Below, piece by piece: positions 1 to 8,281 of a stretch of DNA of 64,000 nucleotides. The notes below the pieces were generated by a model. It did not search any database. It saw only the letters and a program-made list of their open reading frames with translations, and was not told the origin of the DNA. The first letter of the stretch is position 1. Every line of letters starts with the position of its first letter. The stretch comes from Streptomyces sp. WM6386 (GTDB lineage Bacteria; Actinomycetota; Actinomycetes; Streptomycetales; Streptomycetaceae): positions 1-64,000 of the forward strand of contig NZ_JXTE01000016.1 of assembly GCF_000972385.1 (NCBI RefSeq), in the 5' to 3' direction. Position numbers and translations under genes: made by a program.

Positions 1-910
1 CGTCCGGGGTGTGCGGGGTTTCGGGGGTGGTGTGTTCGTCCGTGGGCCCCGGTGTGTCGTCGGCATCGGGACCGGCCTCGGCGTCGCCCGTCGCGGACGG
101 TACGGAGTCCTCGGTGGCTTCGGGCGCGAGGGGGGCGGCGGGCTCGGTGGTGTCGGCGCCCTGAGTCGGCGACGGGAAGGCTTCGGCGGGGTCGGGAACG
201 TCGGTGCCCTTGGCTGCCGAAGGTTCATCCCGCTCGGCGCCCTCGGCGTGCGAAGGTTTGCCACGCTCGGTGGTCTCGGCGGCCGGGGACTCGGTGCCCT
301 TTGCCGTCCGCGGCTCGGCGGCCGGAGGCTCGGCGCGTTCGGCGGCCGGAGGCTCGTCCTGCTCGGCGCGCTCGGTCGTCTCGGCGACCCGGGACTCGGT
401 GCCCTTTGGCGTCCGCGGCTCGGGGGCCTTGGTCGCCGGAGGCTCGTCCGTGTCGGTGGCGCGGGTGGGCTGCGTGCCCCGCTTGGGTTCCGCCGTCGAC
501 CCCAGGTGCTCCGCGAAACGGTTCAGCAGTCGGGCGACGGCCGAGGTGACGGCCTCCGGCGGAAGCTCCTTGATGCGGCCGTCGGCGGAGGCGGTGCCGT
601 TGAAGGTGAGCTTGGAGCCGCTGTCGGCCTCGTCCACCCTCAGCGTGAGAGCGAGTTTCACCACGCCGGTGCCACGGGCCTCGGCGGCGTCGCCCTCGAC
701 GGCGTAGGAACCGTCGTCCTGGGCGGAGAGGCGGGCCGAGCCGCGGTAGGTGATGGTGTGGCCGCCGACGCGCACTTTCAGCCGCCCGGTGATGGGCTCG
801 GCGCCGGCGTCCTGCTGGAGCCCGGGAACGGCCCGGGCGAACCGAACGGGATCGGCCAGCGCCTCCCTGAGCCGCTCGGCCGGAACCGGAACGAACACCT
901 CATGCTCCAT
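1..910 (-). CDS. SRPBCC/CoxG-like protein with long low-complexity tail (3' end outside window)
   Basis: The frame is open from the ATG at 910 to the window edge, so the C-terminus is missing. Residues 1-150 read like a CoxG/SRPBCC START-fold domain: it opens EHEVFVPVPAERL, has ADPVRFARAVPGL, and strands such as GHTITYRGSARL. After about residue 165 it becomes a Pro/Glu/Thr/Ala-rich tail with imperfect repeats (units like EPRTxKGTES and AETTER recur). SRPBCC domains bind hydrophobic ligands; CoxG is linked to CO dehydrogenase assembly, but no cox genes are nearby, so only the fold is claimed. The tail may be a disordered linker or an expanding repeat. Confidence 0.75.
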   Translation of the reverse strand, partial: MEHEVFVPVPAERLREALADPVRFARAVPGLQQDAGAEPITGRLKVRVGGHTITYRGSARLSAQDDGSYAVEGDAAEARGTGVVKLALTLRVDEADSGSKLTFNGTASADGRIKELPPEAVTSAVARLLNRFAEHLGSTAEPKRGTQPTRATDTDEPPATKAPEPRTPKGTESRVAETTERAEQDEPPAAERAEPPAAEPRTAKGTESPAAETTERGKPSHAEGAERDEPSAAKGTDVPDPAEAFPSPTQGADTTEPAAPLAPEATEDSVPSATGDAEAGPDADDTPGPTDEHTTPETPHTPD

Positions 911-986
911 GGTGGGCGAGCCTACCCAGTGGGCGCCGCCGCGCACCTTGGTTGGTCGAAAGTGACCGCGCGTCGGCGCGCGGGCC

Positions 987-2618
987 TCAATAGCGCGGAT
1001 GCACCAGCGTCGACACTTCCGACCCCCTGACCCGCGTCTCCTCCGCCGCCCTGCCGTCCGCCTCCAGCCCCGCCTGGGTCAGCGTCCGCTCCGACTCGTG
1101 GGCGTCGAGCCGCAGGACCGGGCGGCGGGCGGAGGCCAGGACGAACCCCCAGTCCCGCGGCGCCCGGCTCGCCCCCGTCGTACGGTCCGGGCCCGCCGCG
1201 AAGCCGGAGTCGCGGCCGCCGACGCAGTACGGCACCGTCCTGAGCCCCGCCGCGCGGATCGTCCTGTCCACCGTCCAGAAGACGCGGGGGCGGCTCGACA
1301 CCGGACCGGCGTGCACCACCAGGCGCCCTCCCGGAGCCAGCGCCCGCCTCGCCAGGCCGTAGAACTCCTGGGAGTACAGCTTCGTGCTGGCCGTGATCCC
1401 GGGGTCGGGCAGGTCCGCGATGACCACGTCGTACACGCCCCGCGGCGCGCCCCGCAGCCAGCTGAAGGCGTCGCCGGTGGTGACCTGGACGCGCCTGTCG
1501 TCGTACGCGTGGCCGTTCAGCGCGGACAGCGCCGGGTCCTCGCGGGCCAGCCGCACCACCCCCGCGTCGAGTTCCACCACGTCCACCCGGTGCACATCCG
1601 GATGGCGCAGCACCTCGCGGGCCGCCAGGCCGTCACCGCCGCCCAGGATGAGCACGCGCGCGTGCTCGCCGTACATCGCGGGGTGGACCAGTGCCTCGTG
1701 GTAGCGGTGTTCGTCGCGGCCGCTGACCCGCAGCCGGCCGTCGAGGAAGAGGTCGAGCGGGCGGCCTCGCGTGCCGCCGGTGAGGACGACCTCCTGGACG
1801 TCGGTCTGGAGGGCCACGCGGACGTCGTCGCCGTACACCGCCTGACGGGCCGCCCGTTCGAAGTCGTCGACCAGGACGGCGGCCGCGGCCAGGGTGCCGA
1901 GCACGGCGAGGTTGGTGATCAGCAGCAGACAGCGGGCCCGGCAGGACAGGTCCCGGCGGAAGAGGCCCAGCACCAGCGCGCCGCCCACGATCACGTTCAC
2001 CGTGCCGGTGATCAGGGCGCCCGTCAGCTGGCCCAGCAGTGGCAGCAACAGGAACGGAAAGGCCAGGCCCCCGACCAGCGCGCCCACGTAGTCCGCCGCG
2101 AACAGGTCCGCCACCGCGCCGCCCGGGTCCTGGCGGCGGATGCGCTGGATCAGCTCCATCAGCAGTGGGACCTCGGCGCCGATCAGCAGGCCGATGGCGA
2201 GGGAGAAGGCGACGAGGAGGCAGCGGGAGCCGTTCGCCCAGATGCCGCCCCAGTCGCCGGTCCAGGCGAAGGCGGCGTACAGGGCCATCGCGCTGAGGCC
2301 GCCCACGAGGGCGAGGGCGGCCTCGATCGCGCCGAAGGCGGCGGCCGCGTGCCAGCGCAGCCGCTTGGCGAGGAGCGAGCCGATGCCCATCGCGAAGACC
2401 ATGACGGACAGCACGACGGAGGCCTGGGTGACCGAGTCGCCGATCAAGTACGAGGCGAGGGCGACCAGTTCGAGTTCGTACACCAGTCCGCACGCGGCGC
2501 AGACGAAGACGCCCGCGAGGACCAGGAACCTGCCGATCCCGGGCCGGACGGGAAGCCGCGCGGGCCCGGCCCAGGGCGGCGTGGTGCCTGGTGGGGCGGG
2601 CGCGTGCGGTTCGATCAC
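987..2618 (-). CDS. Membrane-anchored spermidine synthase-like protein (polyamine aminopropyltransferase family)
   Basis: 543 aa. The N-terminal half holds about seven hydrophobic helices (from [19 protein letters not shown] to about residue 245). The C-terminal half is a Rossmann methyltransferase-like spermidine synthase domain with LDLFLDG, a YHEALVHP segment, the nucleotide-binding GGGDGLA near residue 310, and VIADLPDP. This matches the fused membrane plus SpeE architecture common in actinobacteria. The substrate is not proven; many of these proteins may not make spermidine. I chose the GTG at 2618 because the upstream frame is Arg/Pro-rich shadow sequence; GTG 2636 is an alternative, and neither has a clear RBS. 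It is followed upstream on the same strand by the DUF2617 gene. Confidence 0.85.
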   Translation of the reverse strand: MIEPHAPAPPGTTPPWAGPARLPVRPGIGRFLVLAGVFVCAACGLVYELELVALASYLIGDSVTQASVVLSVMVFAMGIGSLLAKRLRWHAAAAFGAIEAALALVGGLSAMALYAAFAWTGDWGGIWANGSRCLLVAFSLAIGLLIGAEVPLLMELIQRIRRQDPGGAVADLFAADYVGALVGGLAFPFLLLPLLGQLTGALITGTVNVIVGGALVLGLFRRDLSCRARCLLLITNLAVLGTLAAAAVLVDDFERAARQAVYGDDVRVALQTDVQEVVLTGGTRGRPLDLFLDGRLRVSGRDEHRYHEALVHPAMYGEHARVLILGGGDGLAAREVLRHPDVHRVDVVELDAGVVRLAREDPALSALNGHAYDDRRVQVTTGDAFSWLRGAPRGVYDVVIADLPDPGITASTKLYSQEFYGLARRALAPGGRLVVHAGPVSSRPRVFWTVDRTIRAAGLRTVPYCVGGRDSGFAAGPDRTTGASRAPRDWGFVLASARRPVLRLDAHESERTLTQAGLEADGRAAEETRVRGSEVSTLVHPRY

Positions 2619-2743
2619 GTTGCGACGGTACGTCACGCCCGGTGCACGCTTCGTCACCCACACGTGTGGAACCGCGGGTCGATCGGGCGCGTGGCGTTTG
2701 TGCGCCGTGAAGGGTGATCTCGCACGGGATCCCGGGTGTGCCG

Positions 2744-3280
2744 TCAGACGCCGCTCGGGCTGAGCCGGCCCGCCGGGACTCTCACCCCCACCCGGGTCCT
2801 GGTCGCCACCAGCTGTCCGTCCTGCGGGTACGCGTGCCAGGTCCGCCACAGCACCTGCCCCTCGTGGCGCTGGGCCAGCAGCGCGGTGAAGGCGTGCGGG
2901 CTGCCGGGGAAGACGCCGGCGAGGCCGTGCGGGTGGTCGGAGACGAGGGCCAGCAACTCCTGGGCGCGGCCCGCGAACTGGCCCGGCGAGAGGACCTCCA
3001 CCCGGGCCGCGAACTCGTACTCCCAGTCGCCGACCCGCTTGGCGACGCCCAGCGGCAGCGGGGTGCTGCTGCCCGGGATGCACGCCACCGTCTCCGAACA
3101 GGTGCCCCGCTCCTCTTCCAGGAGCACCTGATGGGACGCTCCGAGGAGTCTCAGCTCCAGCTTCGTTCCGTCGAACACGAGGTCGAGGGTCGCCAGTGCG
3201 GGGAGCGGCTCGCGCCCCAGGGCCCAGGCGAGGTCGGCCGCGCGCGTGTCGGTGTACGAGGTTTTCAGGGTCGTGAGCAT
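2744..3280 (-). CDS. DUF2617 family protein
   Basis: 178 aa with ATG at 3280. It begins [16 protein letters not shown] and contains [11 protein letters not shown] and the acidic [10 protein letters not shown] region typical of the actinobacterial DUF2617 family, whose function is unknown. It precedes the spermidine-synthase-like gene on the same strand with about 125 bp between them, a neighbourhood I recall from other Streptomyces. There is no signal peptide or membrane segment, so it is probably cytoplasmic. Confidence 0.8.
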   Translation of the reverse strand: MLTTLKTSYTDTRAADLAWALGREPLPALATLDLVFDGTKLELRLLGASHQVLLEEERGTCSETVACIPGSSTPLPLGVAKRVGDWEYEFAARVEVLSPGQFAGRAQELLALVSDHPHGLAGVFPGSPHAFTALLAQRHEGQVLWRTWHAYPQDGQLVATRTRVGVRVPAGRLSPSGV

Positions 3281-3661
3281 GGGTCGGCTCCGCTAGGCAC
3301 GCAAAGGAAGAAAAAAGGGAGGTGTGGGTCCGGCGCACTCGGGTCGACACCAGCGGGGATACGGCCCGATCGGCCCGGTCGGAACGTCGGCAGGGTGGCT
3401 CTGGACGTCCGCAGGGCCGCTGCGTAGGTGATTTAGAGAGAATCATGAACTGTGGCGCCGTCACAGCGTTTTTACCCAACTTCGTGGGGTTTCCATCCCT
3501 CAGAGGGCTCCACAGTTCAACTGTTCAACTACGGCGCACGCCAGGCCCGCCAGGGCGTGCGCCGGAGCGGACAGGCGCTCGCGGCACACGAAGAGCCGGG
3601 CCCCACCCCCGTGCGGGCCCGGCTCTCGTGTTCCGGATGCGAGGAGCTCAGCTGCCCCGTG
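3281..3661. other. Intergenic region, 381 bp, no gene
   Basis: I see no coding signal. It holds the upstream region of the DUF2617 gene, a perfect 13-bp palindrome at 3512-3524 (ACAGTT-C-AACTGT), and the hairpin at 3592-3626 described separately. Confidence 0.6.
3592..3626. terminator. Strong hairpin terminator downstream of the Cys-rich small-protein pair
   Basis: AGAGCCGGGCCC (3592-3603) pairs perfectly with GGGCCCGGCTCT (3615-3626) across an 11-nt loop. It lies just beyond the stop of the minus-strand gene at 3662. It has no T tract, as usual in Streptomyces. Confidence 0.75.
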
Positions 3662-3895
3662 TCAGCTGCCCCCGCCGCATCCGCCCCCACCGCCCCCTCC
3701 GCAGGACGACCCGCCTCCGCAGGACGAACCGCCGCTGTCTCCCCCGTCGGCCCGGCTGTCGCTGCTGCCGCTGCCGTTGTTGCCGCCGCCGCCGGACGAC
3801 CGGTGGCCGCGCTGTCGGCGGTTGGACCCTGCGATCGCCATCAGGAGCAGGGCCATGAACACAACCAGCACGATGATCCCGAGAGCCATGGGCAT
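3662..3895 (-). CDS. Small membrane protein with Gly/Ser/Cys-rich tail (second of a pair)
   Basis: 77 aa. One N-terminal transmembrane helix (about residues 3-21, GIIVLVVFMALLLMAIAG) is followed by a basic turn (NRRQRGHR) and then a tail made almost only of Gly, Ser, Cys and Asp, ending in GGGCGGGS. The ATG at 3895 is preceded by GAGGGGGAC. It starts 27 bp after the stop of the upstream sister gene and shares its architecture and final residues, so the two look like a duplicated operon pair. The family has no known function. The Cys clusters (SSCGGG repeated) could bind metal or form disulfides; that is inference. Confidence 0.75.
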   Translation of the reverse strand: MPMALGIIVLVVFMALLLMAIAGSNRRQRGHRSSGGGGNNGSGSSDSRADGGDSGGSSCGGGSSCGGGGGGGCGGGS

Positions 3896-3922
3896 GGCGT
3901 CCCCGTCCCCCTCTTCCGCGGC

Positions 3923-4198
3923 TCAGCTGCCGCCGCCGCAGCCGCCCCCGCCACCGCAGGAGGACCCGCCTCCGCAGGACGAGCTGCTGCCGCAGGAGGA
4001 GCTGGACGAGCCGCACGACGAGCCGACGCCGCCGCTCGCCCCGCCGCCGGCCCACCAGCTGCCACTGCTGTCACCGCTCCGGCGACGCCCCCGCGCCCCG
4101 GCCCGGCTCTTCGCGGCCTTCTTGTCCTCCCGGAGGCTGAGACGTACGACCACGAAGACGAGTACTGCGGCAATCGCCAGGATGATGCCGATAACCAT
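3923..4198 (-). CDS. Small membrane protein with Gly/Ser/Cys-rich tail (first of a pair)
   Basis: 91 aa. The ATG at 4198 has an excellent RBS (AAGGAGGGTGA). A transmembrane helix (residues 2-19) is followed by a basic stretch (REDKKAAKSRAGARGRRR), then SGSWWAGGG and a Gly/Ser tail carrying several evenly spaced Cys (GSSCGSSSS, SSCGGGSSCGGGGGCGGG). A much longer open frame exists upstream, but the RBS and composition decide for this start. It is co-oriented with its paralogue at 3662-3895, and a terminator follows the pair. Function unknown. Confidence 0.78.
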   Translation of the reverse strand: MVIGIILAIAAVLVFVVVRLSLREDKKAAKSRAGARGRRRSGDSSGSWWAGGGASGGVGSSCGSSSSSCGSSSSCGGGSSCGGGGGCGGGS

Positions 4199-4411
4199 GG
4201 CGTCACCCTCCTTCCGTTTCCCCGAGACGACCCCCCGTGGGCGCCTCGCGTTGTGCGTGCGAGGGAGATGCCCCCGTGTCTCACCAGCCAAAGCAGAGTT
4301 GAGCGAATCCAGAGCTTGGGCGCAGGATGACCGCGACGGCCTTCTCCGGCACCGGTGAGAGGGCGGGCCGGGTGTGGACGGCCGGCGAGACGGCGAGGAG
4401 ATGGCGAGGAC

Positions 4412-5572
4412 ATGGGCGACAGGGCGCTGCTGAACCGCAGGCTGGACGGATTCGGCACGACGATCTTCGCGGAGATGTCGGCACTGGCCGTACAGACCGG
4501 CGCGATCAATCTCGGGCAGGGCTTCCCGGACACCGACGGCCCCGAGGCCGTACGGGAGGCGGCGGTGCGGGCGCTGCGCGAGGGGCGGGGCAACCAGTAC
4601 CCGCCCGGGCCCGGCGTCCCCGAGCTGCGCACGGCCGTCACCGACCACCAGCACCGCTTCTACGGCCTGACCTTCGACCCCGACACGGAGGTCCTGGTCA
4701 CCGCGGGCGCGACGGAGGCCATCGCGGCCACGATGCTCGCGCTGCTGGAGCCGGGCGACGAGGTCATCGCCTTCGAGCCGTACTACGACTCCTACGCGGC
4801 CTGCATCAGCATGGCCGGCGCCACCCGCGTCCCGCTGACCCTGCGCGCCCCCGACTTCCGCCCGGACCTCGACGCGCTCCGGGACGCGGTGACCGACCGC
4901 ACCCGGCTGCTGCTGCTCAACTCCCCGCACAACCCGACCGGGATGGTGCTGACGCGTGCGGAACTGGCCGTGATCGCCGAGCTGGCGGTCGAGCGCGACC
5001 TGCTCGTGGTGACCGACGAGGTGTACGAGCACCTGACCTACGACGACGCCGAGCACACCCCGCTCATCTCGCTGCCGGGGATGCGCGACCGTACGGTCTC
5101 CATCTCCTCCGCGGGCAAGACCTTCTCCTTCACCGGCTGGAAGGTCGGCTGGATCACCGCGGCCGCGCCGCTGATCGCCGCCGTCCGTACGGCGAAGCAG
5201 TTCCTGACGTATGTGTCGTCCGGGCCGTTCCAGTACGCCATCGCGGAGGCGCTGCGGCTGCCGGACAGCTACTTCACCGGCTTCCGCGAGGAGTTGCGCG
5301 GCAAGCGCGACATCCTCGCCGACGGGCTCACCGCGGCGGGCTTCGAGGTCTTTTTGCCGCAGGGCACGTACTTCATCACCACCGACATCGCCGCCCTGGG
5401 CGAGAAGGACGCCCTGGCCTTCTGCCGCGGTCTGCCGGAGCGCTCCGGTGTGGTCGCCGTCCCCAACTCGGTCTTCTACGACGACAAGGAGGCCGGCCGC
5501 AGCCAGGTGCGGTTCGCGTTCTGCAAGCGGGACGAGGTGCTGCGCGACGCCGCCGCCCGCCTCCTGCGGTAG
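4412..5572 (+). CDS. Class I/II PLP-dependent aminotransferase
   Basis: 386 aa, fold-type I. It has LGQGFPDTDGP near the N-terminus, the cofactor-contacting NSPHNPTG and VTDEVYEHLTYD segments, the Schiff-base lysine in SSAGKTFSFTGWK (K236), and RFAFCK at the C-terminus. These are hallmarks of the subgroup that includes kynurenine/glutamine, methionine (YbdL) and N-succinyl-DAP (DapC) aminotransferases; I cannot tell which substrate. ATG 4412 is used because GAGGAG lies 11 nt upstream; the longer frame from 4355 is Arg-rich. It converges with the LuxR gene, with a shared hairpin between them. Confidence 0.88.
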   Translation: MGDRALLNRRLDGFGTTIFAEMSALAVQTGAINLGQGFPDTDGPEAVREAAVRALREGRGNQYPPGPGVPELRTAVTDHQHRFYGLTFDPDTEVLVTAGATEAIAATMLALLEPGDEVIAFEPYYDSYAACISMAGATRVPLTLRAPDFRPDLDALRDAVTDRTRLLLLNSPHNPTGMVLTRAELAVIAELAVERDLLVVTDEVYEHLTYDDAEHTPLISLPGMRDRTVSISSAGKTFSFTGWKVGWITAAAPLIAAVRTAKQFLTYVSSGPFQYAIAEALRLPDSYFTGFREELRGKRDILADGLTAAGFEVFLPQGTYFITTDIAALGEKDALAFCRGLPERSGVVAVPNSVFYDDKEAGRSQVRFAFCKRDEVLRDAAARLLR

Positions 5573-5590
5573 ACCGCCTGCGCGGCGGTC
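5572..5590. terminator. Bidirectional hairpin between converging genes
   Basis: GACCGCC-TGCGC-GGCGGTC is a perfect 7-bp stem overlapping the stop codons of both the aminotransferase and the LuxR gene, placing a compact terminator between converging transcripts. Confidence 0.6.
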
Positions 5591-6242
5591 AGGCCCCGCT
5601 GAGCACCGCGTGCTCGCGCACCGCGATGGCCGCCGCCTGGGTGCGGTTGGGGCAGTTCATCTTGGCGAGGATGTTGGCGACCAGCCGTTTCGCGCCGTGT
5701 TCGGAGATCCTGAGCCGGCGTGCGATCAGCTTGTTGCTCAGCCCCTCCACCAGGAGGTCCAGCGTCTCCCGCTCGCGCGGGGTGAGCGTGGCGATGCGCT
5801 CGCGCTGGGCGAGGGAGGGGCCGGGGGAACGCCTGATGAGGGCGTGCGAGAACGCGGAGGGCATGGGGAAGCCGCCGTTGCGCGTCTGGGCGAAGGCGAG
5901 GGTGAGGGCGTCGGACGTCAGCTCGTGTTTCAGCAGTACGCCGTGGGTGACGACCCCGCGGATCGAGTCGGGGTCGTCGACCATGCGTTCGTCCAGGAGG
6001 AGCAGCACCTTGGTGCCGGCCGCCCCCGCGCGGGCCGCGGTTTCGCGGACCCACTCCTCACGGGGGCAGGAGAGCAGCAGAATGTCCACGTCCGCGAAGT
6101 CGATGGCGGCGGCGGACTGCGGCTCGTACGCGTGATCGCGGACGGATGCCACGCCCGGGACGCGGGCCAGCAGGGTCCGCACCCCCACGCGCAGCACTTC
6201 GCTTCTGGTCAGGACAGCCACGTGCTGGGCCGTTGCGGACAT
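5589..6242 (-). CDS. Orphan LuxR-family regulator with degenerate receiver domain
   Basis: 217 aa. The C-terminus is a clear LuxR/NarL helix-turn-helix (LTPRERETLDLLVEGLSNK, then IARRLRISEHGAKRLV). The N-terminus folds like a receiver (VAVLTRSEVLRVGVRTLL), but where the phospho-acceptor Asp is expected the strand reads DILLLSC, so it probably does not respond to a histidine kinase, and none is nearby. ATG 6242 is chosen because GAGGGGGACGG precedes it; a longer start at 6269 exists. Lying at the left border of the accessory cluster, it is a candidate regulator of the aldehyde dehydrogenase/oxidase/methionine genes (inference). Confidence 0.85.
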   Translation of the reverse strand: MSATAQHVAVLTRSEVLRVGVRTLLARVPGVASVRDHAYEPQSAAAIDFADVDILLLSCPREEWVRETAARAGAAGTKVLLLLDERMVDDPDSIRGVVTHGVLLKHELTSDALTLAFAQTRNGGFPMPSAFSHALIRRSPGPSLAQRERIATLTPRERETLDLLVEGLSNKLIARRLRISEHGAKRLVANILAKMNCPNRTQAAAIAVREHAVLSGA

Positions 6243-6350
6243 GGACCGTCCCCCTCGTACGTCGGTCACCGCGTAACAAACCGCAGAACAGTCTGACGTC
6301 GAGAAAGGTCTTTAGCAAGCCCTTTCTATCAAGGGCCAGTTGGCCTGAAA

Positions 6351-7877
6351 TCAGCCGCGCACCCCGTCCGTACGACGGGGCAGCGCCAGCGGATTGGCGT
6401 CGCGAAGCGGGGTCGGCAGCAGGGTGTCGGGCACCGACTGGTAGCAGACGGGGCGCTGGAACCGGGCGAGGGACGCGGCGCCGACCGAGGTGTGCTCGGG
6501 TGAAGTCGTCGCCGGGTAGGGGCCGCCGTGATGGGTGGCCCAGCCGATGGCCACGCCGGTGGTGAACCCGTTCCAGACGATCCGTCCGCACACCCGTGCC
6601 AGCCGGTCGAGCAGCCGTCCCGCCAGCTCCGGCTCCTCGTCGGTGGCGTGCACCGCGCAGGACAGCTGGCCCTCCAACGCCCCGGCCACCTCTTCGAGTT
6701 CGGCGGTGTCCTGGTACTCGGCGAGCACGGCGAAGGGTCCGAAGCACTCCGCCATCAGGGGCGCCTCGCCCTGGAGCAGTTCCTTGGCGTCGACGCTCAG
6801 CACGAGCGCGCCGACGCGTCGTTCGTCGTCGCCGGTGGAAAGGCCCACGGCGGCCGGGCGCACACCGGGCAGCGCGGAGAGCCGCTCGACGCCCTGCCGG
6901 AACACGGTGCGGATACCGTCGTTGAGCAGCCACGCGGGAGCCAGTTCGGCCACGGCCCGCGCCACCCCCTCGCGCAGCGCGGCGCCGTCGGGGCCGGCCG
7001 GGACGAGCAGCAGGCCGGGCTTGGTGCACACCTGGCCGTGCCCGAAGGCGAAGGACTGCACAAAGCCCCGGGCCACGGACGCGGCCCGCTCCCGCGCGGC
7101 GCCGGGGGTGACGAAGACCGGGTTGAGGCTGCTGAGTTCGCCGTGGAAGGGGACCGGTTCGGGGCGTGATCCGGCCAGTTGGTGCAGCTGACGGCCGCCG
7201 GAGAGCGAGCCGGTGAAGCCGACGGCCTTGATCCGGGGGTCGAGGACCAGAGCGCGGCCGGCCTCGAATCCCCAGACGATTCCGACTGTGCCGACAGGGG
7301 CGCCGGTGGCGGCCACGGCCCGGGTCACCGCGCGGAACGCCACCAGGCTGGTGGCCGGGTGGGAGGGGTGGGCCTTGACCACGACGGGGCAGCCCGCGGC
7401 GAGGGCCGAGGCGGTGTCGCCGCCCGCGACGGAGAAGGCGAGCGGGAAGTTGCTGGAGCCGAAGACGGCGACGGGGCCGAGCGGCATCAGCATCCGCCGC
7501 ATGTCGGGCCGCCCCGGCCCGGCGTCGTCCGCGGGCCTCGCCCGGTCGATCACCGCGTCGGCGTAGGACCCCTCGCGCAGCACCTCGGCGAAGAAGCGCA
7601 ACTGACCGCAGGTGCGGGCCAGTTCACCGGTCAGCCGTTCCTCGCCGAGCGCGGTCTCCCGGTCGGCGGTGCGGACGAGGACAGGTCCGTCGGCCTCCAG
7701 TTCGGACGCGATGGCCTCCAGCAGCGCCGCCCGGCCCGCCGCTCCCATACGGTCCAGGGCCACGGCGGCACCGGCCGCGGCCACGCACACCCGGGCGACC
7801 TCGTGGGCGTCGGAGTCCGCCGCCACCATCTCCATCGTCAGCCCCGTACGCGGGTCCATGGAGTACACCTCGCTCAT
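6351..7877 (-). CDS. NADP-type aldehyde dehydrogenase (alpha-ketoglutarate semialdehyde dehydrogenase-like)
   Basis: 508 aa with ATG 7877 behind GAGGAG. It has the ALDH superfamily core: FGSSNFPLAFSVAGGD, a VVKAHPSHP cofactor strand, the general base in ELSSLNPVF (E247) and the catalytic Cys in GHGQVCTKPG (C284). The HPSHP motif and diverged C-terminus place it with 2,5-dioxovalerate/ketoglutarate semialdehyde dehydrogenases, which oxidise a semialdehyde acid with NAD(P). It is divergent from the L-amino-acid oxidase across a 404-bp region full of inverted repeats, suggesting shared control. It might oxidise a semialdehyde formed by the neighbouring aspartate-family enzymes; that is a guess. 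Confidence 0.85.
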   Translation of the reverse strand: MSEVYSMDPRTGLTMEMVAADSDAHEVARVCVAAAGAAVALDRMGAAGRAALLEAIASELEADGPVLVRTADRETALGEERLTGELARTCGQLRFFAEVLREGSYADAVIDRARPADDAGPGRPDMRRMLMPLGPVAVFGSSNFPLAFSVAGGDTASALAAGCPVVVKAHPSHPATSLVAFRAVTRAVAATGAPVGTVGIVWGFEAGRALVLDPRIKAVGFTGSLSGGRQLHQLAGSRPEPVPFHGELSSLNPVFVTPGAARERAASVARGFVQSFAFGHGQVCTKPGLLLVPAGPDGAALREGVARAVAELAPAWLLNDGIRTVFRQGVERLSALPGVRPAAVGLSTGDDERRVGALVLSVDAKELLQGEAPLMAECFGPFAVLAEYQDTAELEEVAGALEGQLSCAVHATDEEPELAGRLLDRLARVCGRIVWNGFTTGVAIGWATHHGGPYPATTSPEHTSVGAASLARFQRPVCYQSVPDTLLPTPLRDANPLALPRRTDGVRG

Positions 7878-7926
7878 CGCCAACTCCTCGTCGTCTCTTC
7901 GGTGGTGGGTTTCGGTCAGGGGCGCC

Positions 7927-7970
7927 GGGGACTGGCGGATCTGTCCCGGGGGACTGGCGGATCTGTCCCG
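7927..7970. repeat. Two tandem 22-bp units, each with an internal inverted repeat
   Basis: The unit GGGACTGGCGGATCTGTCCC plus spacer G residues occurs twice with a period of 22 bp. Within each unit GGGAC and GTCCC form an inverted repeat with a 10-bp spacer, the layout of a dimeric regulator site. Two copies about two helical turns apart sit 50-95 bp upstream of the aldehyde dehydrogenase start. Confidence 0.65.
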
Positions 7971-8158
7971 GCTGTGCCGGCAAAAGCGCAGGTGGCCGGT
8001 TGTCGGGTGGGGACGGATCTGCCGGTCGGTCACGCCGGTCCCGGCGCGGGGCCGGCCGGGGACCGGAGGGGTGGGTCCGACCGGCCGGCCGACCGGTTGG
8101 TCACAGGTTCGCCGCTCCGGGCCCGTGTCCGGGAGGGCCGCTCGGTCGGGCGGTCGGG

Positions 8159-8188
8159 GTAGCCGATCGGCTACTGCCCGTTCGGGCA
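8159..8188. promoter_or_regulatory. Two adjacent palindromes upstream of the L-amino-acid oxidase
   Basis: GTAGCCGATCGGCTAC (8159-8174) is a perfect 16-bp palindrome. It is followed directly by TGCCCG-TT-CGGGCA (8175-8188). They lie 95-120 bp before the oxidase start and could be an operator or an RNA hairpin in its leader. Confidence 0.5.
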
Positions 8189-8281
8189 GCCCGGCCGGGC
8201 GATCGGGCTGGCATTCCCGCCGAGGGGTCCTCGTACGGAAGCTCTTCGCTGTCAGGAACGGCACATGAGGCGGAGGCGACG

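Larger units (their letters stand above)
7878..8281. other. Divergent intergenic control region, 404 bp
   Basis: This lies between the aldehyde dehydrogenase (minus) and the amino-acid oxidase (plus). I see no gene in it. It is unusually rich in symmetric sequence: a duplicated 22-bp unit at 7927-7970, a third related sequence near 8008, a GGCC-rich dyad around 8078-8095 and two adjacent palindromes at 8159-8188. Such density suggests operators, a long structured leader, or both. Confidence 0.6.

Noticed and set aside
2619..3479. N-terminal extension of the spermidine-synthase-like gene
   Set aside because: The extra region is Arg/Pro/Gly-rich antisense of the DUF2617 gene and lacks family sequence.
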